From Halalkalicoccus tibetensis (GTDB lineage: Archaea; Halobacteriota; Halobacteria; Halobacteriales; Halalkalicoccaceae), in contig NZ_JBBMXV010000001.1 in NCBI RefSeq assembly GCF_037996645.1, forward strand, positions 438,168-502,167: a stretch of 64,000 nucleotides of DNA, given 5' to 3'. Shown one piece after another: positions 58,675-64,000 of the stretch. The notes under the pieces are model-generated. The model saw only the letters and a list, made by a program, of their open reading frames with translations. It was not told the origin of the DNA and ran no database searches. Both the position numbers and the translations under genes were made by a program. Positions within the stretch are counted from its first letter, which is position 1. Each line of letters begins with the position of its first letter.

Positions 58675-59949
58675 TCAGTGCCCCCGGAGCCGGGCGACAA
58701 CCTCGTCGGGGTCGGCGTCGATCCCGCCGCCCTGTGCGAACTCGGGGCCGCCGCCACCGCCGCCGCCGAGCGCGTCAGTGAGAGAGTCGACGACCGCGCC
58801 GGCGTCGGCCTCGCCTGCGCTGGCGACGACGACCGTCGCCGGCCGCTCGTCGCTCACGAGCGCGGCGACCTCGCAATCCTCGCCGGCCAGCCCGCGCGCC
58901 CGCTCCGAGAGGGTGTCGCCGTCGACCCCCGAGAGGCGGGCGACCAGCCAGCGCTCGCCCTCCCGTTCGACCGGGTCGGGGAGCGCCTCGAGCTGCGCGT
59001 CGGCCAGCCGATCGAGCAGCGCGTCACGTTCGTCCTCCAGTTGCTCGATCTCCCCCCGTTGGCGCTCGATCTCCTCGGGGAGGTCCGGGACGCCGACCCC
59101 GAGCCCGCGGGCCGCCGACAGCGCCGCCCGCCGGGTCTCGGCGCGGTGTTCGATCGCCGCGGGGCCGACCGCCAGCTCGACCCGCGTCAGCCCCTCGCCG
59201 GGGTTCGACCGGCCGAGAACCGAGACGAAGCCGATCTCGCGGGTGTTCGAGACGTGGGTCCCGCCGCAGGCGGCGGCGTCCCACTCTCCCGCCGTGGGCT
59301 CGGTGGAATTCCGATTCGCGCCGTCCTCGTCCTCGAAACCCCCGGGCGAATCGCCCGTGTCCCCGATCGTCACGACCCGAACGCCCTCGCCGTTTCTGAA
59401 GACGCCCTCCTCGGTTCTCGTGTTGAACGCGACGCCCTCGCGGGCGCGGGCCTCCTCGGCCGGGACGGTCCCCCACTCCACGGATCGGCCCTCCCAGACC
59501 GCGCGGTTCGCGAGCCGCTCGAGCTCGATCAGCACCCCGTCGTCGATCGCGGTGGTCGTCTCGAAGTCGATCCGGGCCTTGCGCTCGTCGATGTCGAACC
59601 CGCCGTATCCGAGATCGTCGAGCAGCCGGCGGCCCGCCCCGTAGAGGACGTGGCTGGCCGTGTGGGTGCGCATGCAGTAGCTCCTGAACGCCGCGTCGAT
59701 CGAACAGTCGACGGTCGCACCGACCTCGGCGCCGAGCTCCGCGTCCTCGGCGAGCGTGTGGACGACCCGTCCGTCGCGCGACTGTACGTCGACGACCTCG
59801 GCCCCGGCTATCTCGCCCCGGTCGGCGGGCTGACCGCCACCCTCGGCATAAAAATACGTGTCGTCGAGGACGGCCTCCTGGCCGTCATACTGTTCGACGC
59901 GCGCCTCGAACTCGGTCGTGTACGGCTCGCGTGCCGCAAGCGAGTGCAT
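58675..59949 (-). CDS. AlaX-type alanyl-tRNA editing protein with DHHA1 domain
   Basis: A 424-residue protein. The N-terminal part has the editing zinc site MRTHTASHVLYGAGRRLL (HxxxH) and a second AACGGTHVSNTREIGFV (C-x-x-x-H). A coiled-coil (EEIERQRGEIEQLEDERDAL) leads to a C-terminal DHHA1-like domain ending in a glycine stretch (GGGGGGGP). It removes Ser or Gly wrongly attached to tRNA-Ala. It is a free-standing relative of AlaRS. The glycine stretch is coded by a GCC/GCG microsatellite (about 58746-58771) that may be length-variable. Confidence 0.92.
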   Translation of the reverse strand: MHSLAAREPYTTEFEARVEQYDGQEAVLDDTYFYAEGGGQPADRGEIAGAEVVDVQSRDGRVVHTLAEDAELGAEVGATVDCSIDAAFRSYCMRTHTASHVLYGAGRRLLDDLGYGGFDIDERKARIDFETTTAIDDGVLIELERLANRAVWEGRSVEWGTVPAEEARAREGVAFNTRTEEGVFRNGEGVRVVTIGDTGDSPGGFEDEDGANRNSTEPTAGEWDAAACGGTHVSNTREIGFVSVLGRSNPGEGLTRVELAVGPAAIEHRAETRRAALSAARGLGVGVPDLPEEIERQRGEIEQLEDERDALLDRLADAQLEALPDPVEREGERWLVARLSGVDGDTLSERARGLAGEDCEVAALVSDERPATVVVASAGEADAGAVVDSLTDALGGGGGGGPEFAQGGGIDADPDEVVARLRGH

Positions 59950-59979
59950 GCAGGGGCTGTCGGCCGAGGGGTCAAAAAC

Positions 59980-60477
59980 CTACTCGGCGAGTTCGACGTC
60001 GAGTTCGGACTCGAGGTCGGCGATCAACGATCCGCCGACGCCCGCGCGGGCGGCTCGGCCCTGCTCGACGGCCATGACCTGCTCTTCGGGCACGCCGAGG
60101 GTCTCGGCGAGCTCGTTGATCTGGAGTCCGGCGTCCTGTCTGGCCGCCTCGAGGCGGTCGTCGTAACCCGAGACCAGATAGGGCAGGGGGTCGTCGTCGT
60201 AGCTGGTCCCCTCCTGTTCCCAGTGGCTCGAATCGCCCCCTTGGGCGTCGCGCATCTCGGCGATCTTGCGCGCCGCGCGCTGCTTTCGCTCGCGGTCGTC
60301 CGAGCCACCCTCGTCGCGTTTCTTCGGCGCATCGTCGTGGGGCGCGCAGGCCGAACAGACCTGAAGGGTGGCCCCGGCGATGCTCGCGGTTTGGAGCGAC
60401 CCGGAGGAGGCGCCACAGAGCTCACAGGAGTCGCTCTCGCCCCCGCCGGAGGAGCCGCCGGTGGAGTATTTCGCCAT
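59980..60477 (-). CDS. Multiprotein bridging factor 1-like regulator
   Basis: A 165-residue protein. The N-terminal zinc ribbon CELCGASSGSLQTASIAGAT has CSACAP as the second pair. The C-terminal HTH is YDDRLEAARQDAGLQINELA and ETLGVPEEQVMAVEQGR, the archaeal MBF1 signature. It links TBP or ribosomes to regulators in eukaryotes; in archaea it is ribosome-associated. The ATG at 60477 (MAKYSTGGSS) is chosen. It is divergent from the tRNA gene. Confidence 0.92.
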   Translation of the reverse strand: MAKYSTGGSSGGGESDSCELCGASSGSLQTASIAGATLQVCSACAPHDDAPKKRDEGGSDDRERKQRAARKIAEMRDAQGGDSSHWEQEGTSYDDDPLPYLVSGYDDRLEAARQDAGLQINELAETLGVPEEQVMAVEQGRAARAGVGGSLIADLESELDVELAE

Positions 60478-60556
60478 GAGGCCCCTACGCAACCCGGCCA
60501 TTTGAATACCCCGCTCGGGGTGTCACTCCGGGACAGGGGGCGGGCGAAGCGAAAGC

Positions 60557-60564
60557 CCTTTTAT
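60557..60564 (+). promoter_or_regulatory. TATA box of the tRNA-Leu gene
   Basis: CCTTTTAT about 40 bp before the mature tRNA 5' end at 60602 suggests transcription from near 60588 with a short 5' leader to be removed by RNase P. Confidence 0.55.
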
Positions 60565-60601
60565 CGGAGGTGGAATAGGGTCGGGTGCAAAGAGCACGCG
60601 A

Positions 60602-60686
<85 letters not shown>

Positions 60687-60959
60687 TCGCACGGGCGGGT
60701 TTCCCGCCACAGACGATGCAGGTGATATCGACGGGAGCTCGCTTCCGTCGGCCAGTCGGGTTCGCCCGACATGGTCCCTTCGTGGACATCACCCACGCAT
60801 AATCCTTCGGAGACCGACACCGGACAGCGACCGCGCCGCCCCGTCCGACGTCACGCCTACCGAGTACCCCGTCGACCAGTTCGTTTACCGCTCGTCCGTC
60901 GTTCGGTCGCGATCGGTCGGCACATCGGCCCCCTCATCGGGAACAGTTTTACAGTGTTT

Positions 60960-60983
60960 CACATGTATCGTGTGCTACATGTG
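60960..60983 (+). promoter_or_regulatory. Inverted repeat over the start of the C5-epimerase gene
   Basis: CACATGTA (60960-60967) and TACATGTG (60976-60983) are perfect 8-bp arms separated by 8 nt. A TATA-like GTTTTACA (about 60946-60953) lies just upstream, so the arms straddle the expected transcription start and the ATG at 60979. This looks like an operator for a dimeric regulator. Confidence 0.5.
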
Positions 60984-62142
60984 CGCGAGACGGGTCCGCC
61001 GTCGTCGTTTCCTCCGGACCGCCGGCGTGGCATCGGCCGTCGTCGTCGCCGGCTGTACGGGCGACGACGGGGCCGAGGAGGCGCCGTCGGACCGCGACGA
61101 CGACGAACCTGCCCCCGACGACGGCGAGGGAGAAAGCGGGAACGAGAACGAGGACGACGATGCCGACCGGGACGGCGTCGCCGAGATACGCGGGGTTCCG
61201 GTCCACCGAAACGAGTACGACCTCGCCGAGCTACCCCACGAGCGCTGGCCCCAGTACGGCGAGGACCGGGTCCTCCCGCCGTACTGTGAGTACCCCAATG
61301 CGAGCGCGGTCGACGACGAGATCCCCGACCTCCGGATGAACACCGTGACGCTGTTCGACGTCGAGAACGACGAGGGCCACCACCCGCTTCGAACCTCCCG
61401 AACGGCGATGCGGCTGATCCACTGCTATCGCGACGGCGGCGACGAGCGCTACCTCGAGAAGGCCGAATCGATCGGCGAGGCGATGCTCGACATCGCCATC
61501 GAGCAGGACGACGCGATCTACGTCCCCTACGGCTACGACTGGGGGAGCCAGGGCGGGGACCGGTTCATGGAGGCGCCGTGGTACGGCGGGATGGCCCAGG
61601 GGACGATCCTCTCGGCGTACGCCCACCTCTACGAGCTGACGGGCGACGACGACCACCGCGAGGCCGCCGACGGCGTCTTCCGGAGCTTCACGAACGTCCA
61701 GCAGGTCGCGAGCGACGTCTGGACGACGATCGTCTCGCCGGCGACGGAAATGCCCGACGACGGCGACGATCCCGAGTACTTCTGGATCGAGGAGTACCCC
61801 GTCGAGCCGCCCCAGCACGTACTCAACGGGTTCGGCGTCGGGCTCTACGGGCTGTACGACTACTGGCTCCACGTCGACCGCGAGGCCGGCTACGACCCGC
61901 TGTGTGCCGCGATCACGACGATCGAGGACCACCTCGAGGAGTACCGCGTCCCGGGCGAGGTGAGCTGGTACGATCTCGCGGAGGCCTACCGGGGTAACGA
62001 ACACTACCACAGCACCCACATCAACCAGCTGGAGCTCCTGGCCGAGCTCTCGAACGAGGAGTACTTCGCGGAGATGGCCGATACCTTCCGCGAGGACAGC
62101 GCCTACGAGGAGTACCGGCCGGACAGACCCGACTGGGCCTGA
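60979..62142 (+). CDS. D-glucuronyl C5-epimerase-like Tat lipoprotein
   Basis: A 387-residue exported protein from ATG 60979 (MCARRVRRRRFLRTAG). The signal ends in VVVAGC, a lipobox Cys, after a very basic Arg-rich Tat region. An acidic linker (about 40-65) precedes a domain with the (alpha/alpha) pattern of the C5-epimerase C-terminal family: MRLIHCYRDGGDERYLEKAE, YVPYGYDWGSQGGDRFMEAP, WYGGMAQGTILSAYAHLYEL, HVLNGFGVGLYGLYDYWLHV and ISTHINQLELL-like tail. It would act on uronic-acid polysaccharide outside the cell. It is near a NodB-fold protein (62261-63571), suggesting a surface-glycan role. Confidence 0.82.
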   Translation: MCARRVRRRRFLRTAGVASAVVVAGCTGDDGAEEAPSDRDDDEPAPDDGEGESGNENEDDDADRDGVAEIRGVPVHRNEYDLAELPHERWPQYGEDRVLPPYCEYPNASAVDDEIPDLRMNTVTLFDVENDEGHHPLRTSRTAMRLIHCYRDGGDERYLEKAESIGEAMLDIAIEQDDAIYVPYGYDWGSQGGDRFMEAPWYGGMAQGTILSAYAHLYELTGDDDHREAADGVFRSFTNVQQVASDVWTTIVSPATEMPDDGDDPEYFWIEEYPVEPPQHVLNGFGVGLYGLYDYWLHVDREAGYDPLCAAITTIEDHLEEYRVPGEVSWYDLAEAYRGNEHYHSTHINQLELLAELSNEEYFAEMADTFREDSAYEEYRPDRPDWA

Positions 62143-62260
62143 TCGGGCGAACGGGGTTCGTCCCCGCCGCCCGACGGTCGAAAGAGGGGAGTTACCGTCG
62201 TCGAAATCGATGTCCGTGGGTGTTCGTGGACCCGTTCGGATGCGAGCCGGCGTCCGGGCG

Positions 62261-63571
62261 TCAGTAGTACTCGAGCAGCTGGGACGGCGTGATCGGTTCG
62301 AGACCGTCGCCGTAGGCGGTGTCGTCGTCCTCGTCGGCGATCCGGTCGAGCTGTGCCTCGAAGTCGTCGACGCTCATCCCGTCGCCGCCGACCTCCTCGA
62401 AGTAGGGGACGACCACCTGGTTGTGCTGGTCGGCCCGGAGAATCGGCGCGCGACTGCTGTCGTAGTCGCTGCCGCTGATCGCGGAGATGGTGTGGCGGCC
62501 CGTCGGCGGGATGCCGCTGGAGCCGGCGCCGAAGACGAACGCGGTCTCGTGGGTGTCGCGGAGCACGTTCAGCAGGTCGGTGTTCATCCGGTTTCGCGGC
62601 GTGAAGAAGTGCCGTGCACCGTCCTCGAAGCCGCGTTTCGCGAGGTAGTCCCGGTTGCTCTCGACGACCTGGCGCATCCCGTCTTCGTTGAGGCTGGTCA
62701 GGTCGCCCTCGTGGACGGGGTACGAACAGATCTCCCATCCGGCGTCGCGCATCTCCCGGAGCTGGTCGATATCGAGGCGCCCCGGTCGGTTGAGCAGGTC
62801 CTGTGAGATCCCGAGCGTGCCGACCCAGCCGCGCTCCTCGAGCAGCGGGAAGACCGTCTCGTAGTGGGATTCGAGCCCGCCGTAGAACGCGAGGATCACG
62901 TTGCTCTCGTCCTGTGCGGGCGTCGTCCGGAGGTCGTCGACCCGGTATTCGATAGGGTCGCCCTCCGGGGCGACCATCTCGATGCGAAGCTCCTGGACCG
63001 ACTCGAAGTCAGGGCTGCCGTAGCCGATGGTGTAGCCGAAGTCGATCCGGAACCACTCGTCGACGCCGTTCGGCAGCCGCCGTCTGGCGGTGACGTAGTC
63101 GTCACCCCCGGGGGCCCGGACGTGCATCGCCATCTGCCCGCCGACCGGCGAGGTCACCTTCACCGCCAGCGAGAGGTACTGATCCGAGAGGTCGAGCGGC
63201 GAGGCGGGCGCCCACGCGATCGTCGAGACGTTGTCGTCGGACTCGACCAGCAGCGACTGGTCGCCGACGACCGCCTCGCCGTCGTCCGGCGTCAGCTGCT
63301 CGTCCCGAAGGGCGTACCAGCTGCCGCCGTCCTGGAAGTCGTCGAGCGACTCGCCGATGTCCGTCGTGGCGGCCTCCGCGGCCTCGCTCCCGTTGCCGTT
63401 TTCGGGCTCGTCTCCGTTTTCGTTGCCGTTCTCGTCCCCGTTGCCGTTCTCGGTCTCGTCGCCGTTGCCGTTCTCGTCCCCGTTACCGTTGTCGTCCATA
63501 CAGCCAGCGAGTGCGATGGAGGACGCGCCAACGGTGCCCAAGAAGGTGCGGCGGGATAGTGGGTTTCTCAT
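62261..63571 (-). CDS. NodB-fold (polysaccharide deacetylase-like) Tat lipoprotein, degenerate active site
   Basis: A 436-residue lipoprotein. LSRRTFLGTVGASSIALAGC gives a Tat signal and lipobox Cys at about residue 24. A low-complexity linker of Asn/Gly/Asp/Glu repeats (25-62) follows, then a beta-sandwich-like domain (about 75-220) and a NodB-like domain. In the NodB part, motif 1 is AFYGGLESHY (228-237), where the metal-binding Asp pair (DDG) is replaced by Gly, and motif 2 is SYPVHEG (283-289) in place of the His pair. The fold is recognised by WEICSYPVHE, YLAKRGF and the FFTPRNRMN stretch. It is probably not an active deacetylase. The ATG at 63571 is used. Confidence 0.8.
   Translation of the reverse strand: MRNPLSRRTFLGTVGASSIALAGCMDDNGNGDENGNGDETENGNGDENGNENGDEPENGNGSEAAEAATTDIGESLDDFQDGGSWYALRDEQLTPDDGEAVVGDQSLLVESDDNVSTIAWAPASPLDLSDQYLSLAVKVTSPVGGQMAMHVRAPGGDDYVTARRRLPNGVDEWFRIDFGYTIGYGSPDFESVQELRIEMVAPEGDPIEYRVDDLRTTPAQDESNVILAFYGGLESHYETVFPLLEERGWVGTLGISQDLLNRPGRLDIDQLREMRDAGWEICSYPVHEGDLTSLNEDGMRQVVESNRDYLAKRGFEDGARHFFTPRNRMNTDLLNVLRDTHETAFVFGAGSSGIPPTGRHTISAISGSDYDSSRAPILRADQHNQVVVPYFEEVGGDGMSVDDFEAQLDRIADEDDDTAYGDGLEPITPSQLLEYY
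63390..63499 (-). repeat. Minisatellite encoding the Asn/Gly/Asp/Glu linker
   Basis: About 110 bp composed of imperfect copies of a unit like CGTTGCCGTTCTCGTCCC on the plus strand, which reads GNGDEN-type repeats on the minus strand. The unit is 18 bp (six codons). Such tandem coding repeats change length by slippage, so linker length may vary between strains. Confidence 0.7.
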
Positions 63572-63577
63572 GCCAGT

Positions 63578-63621
63578 GTGTACTCCGTACGGTGTACTCT
63601 TTCTAATACGGTGCTTAAATC
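63578..63621 (-). promoter_or_regulatory. Promoter of the NodB-like lipoprotein gene with tandem operator half-sites
   Basis: A TATA-like GATTTAAGC reads on the minus strand at about 63613-63621, roughly 45 bp before the ATG at 63571. Between it and the gene, the plus strand has GTGTACTC-CGTACG-GTGTACTC (63578-63599), an 8-bp direct repeat around a 6-bp palindrome. The pair could bind a regulator. It contains TACT-N7-GTGTA, one base from the TrmB consensus TACT-N7-8-GAGTA. Confidence 0.45.
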
Positions 63622-63704
63622 CTATTAACCTTTTCATAACGGATTGATTATGTGTTTCGGACGTGGGTAACAACGGCTATACGCCCCAGGGCCCATCTCC
63701 GGGT

Positions 63705-64000
63705 ATGCAACAGCAGGTTCGCGCACACGTCCCCGCGCTGACGGGTGTGTTGACCGCCGTCTCGCTCGCGCTCGTCTTCGGCGCCGTCCTTGGCTACATC
63801 CCGAACGCCCTCGTCCCCGCGGCCCCCGAGTGGGTCGTGGCCGCGATCCCACACCTCAACGTCGCCATCAGCCTCGCGGCGATCGCGTCGATCTCGGCCG
63901 GCTGGTACTGGATCCGGGCCGGTGCGGTCGAGAAACACCGCCTCGCGATGATCGCCTCGACCGTGCTGTTCGCCGGCTTCCTCGTTCTCTATCTCTACCG
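63705..64000 (+). CDS. DUF420-family membrane protein, truncated by window end
   Basis: Ninety-eight residues of the N-terminus are visible from ATG 63705, with the frame open at base 64000. It starts MQQQVRAHVPALTGVLTAVS and shows three spans, including IPHLNVAISLAAIASISAGW and VEKHRLAMIASTVLFAGFLV. The H-x-N and KHRLAM motifs match DUF420 proteins (relatives of cytochrome-oxidase-assembly or heme-copper accessory proteins). Function unknown. It is divergent from the NodB-like gene. Confidence 0.85.
   Translation, partial: MQQQVRAHVPALTGVLTAVSLALVFGAVLGYIPNALVPAAPEWVVAAIPHLNVAISLAAIASISAGWYWIRAGAVEKHRLAMIASTVLFAGFLVLYLY

Overview
The window is chromosomal DNA of a halophilic archaeon (class Halobacteria). 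The evidence is very high GC with few long AT tracts, strongly acidic proteins rich in Asp and Glu, Tat-type lipoproteins (twin Arg followed by a lipobox Cys), TATA boxes about 25-30 nt before start codons (leaderless transcripts), and archaeal hallmark genes: PriS primase, GINS, a Cdc48-type ATPase, dodecin, MBF1, RtcB with archease, TrmB, and HTH-10 (Bat-like) regulators. I cannot fix the genus. Most of the region looks like ordinary chromosome. I see no rRNA, CRISPR array, transposase or integrase. There is one tRNA, Leu(GAG).

Layout. 1-9.9 kb: a truncated beta-propeller-like gene, a hairpin-rich spacer, hisD, small membrane proteins, a HesB/IscA protein, a structured repeat element (copy 1), dodecin, two HTH-10 regulators, and an operon of a solute-binding lipoprotein with a PAP2 phosphatase. 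10-19.8 kb: a secreted polysaccharide deacetylase, a 5'-nucleotidase, UspA, an MscS channel, a PAC2 protein, the sugar regulator TrmB, an orphan membrane protein paralogous to the one at 2.5 kb, an aldo/keto reductase, and PH-domain and zinc-ribbon membrane proteins.

19.9-32.7 kb is a carbohydrate-use block. A four-gene ABC importer (binding protein, two permeases, ATPase) is followed on the same strand by a Gfo/Idh oxidoreductase and a TIM-barrel sugar isomerase. Around it are a zinc alcohol dehydrogenase, a second Gfo/Idh protein, an epoxide-hydrolase-like protein, a sugar-type SDR and a GH15 glucoamylase/trehalase. 32.7-36.4 kb: an eIF2B-like protein, structured element copy 2, a zinc-ribbon protein with a collagen-like tail, and RtcB.

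36.4-47.5 kb is an ion and osmotic homeostasis block. It holds two tandem CPA2 antiporters with TrkA-N domains, an amino-acid permease with two UspA domains, an HTH gene paired with a small membrane protein, a K+-channel-like protein with RCK domains, a lipoprotein, a CPA1 antiporter and archease. 47.6-54.3 kb is informational: a GNAT, PriS then GINS, a broken ABC-2 permease, and an Hsp20-like protein coupled to Cdc48. 54.4-64 kb: a hydrolase, an AT-rich islet with two coupled mini-genes, PanB, a HAD phosphatase, acyl-CoA dehydrogenase, AlaX editing protein, MBF1, tRNA-Leu, then a divergent end with a C5-epimerase-like lipoprotein, a catalytically degenerate NodB-fold lipoprotein and a truncated DUF420 membrane protein.

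The most unusual signal is a modular hairpin element (4371-4633 and 33651-33912, with a related array at 628-793). In it the spacers are conserved while several hairpin arms are wholly different yet still perfectly self-complementary.
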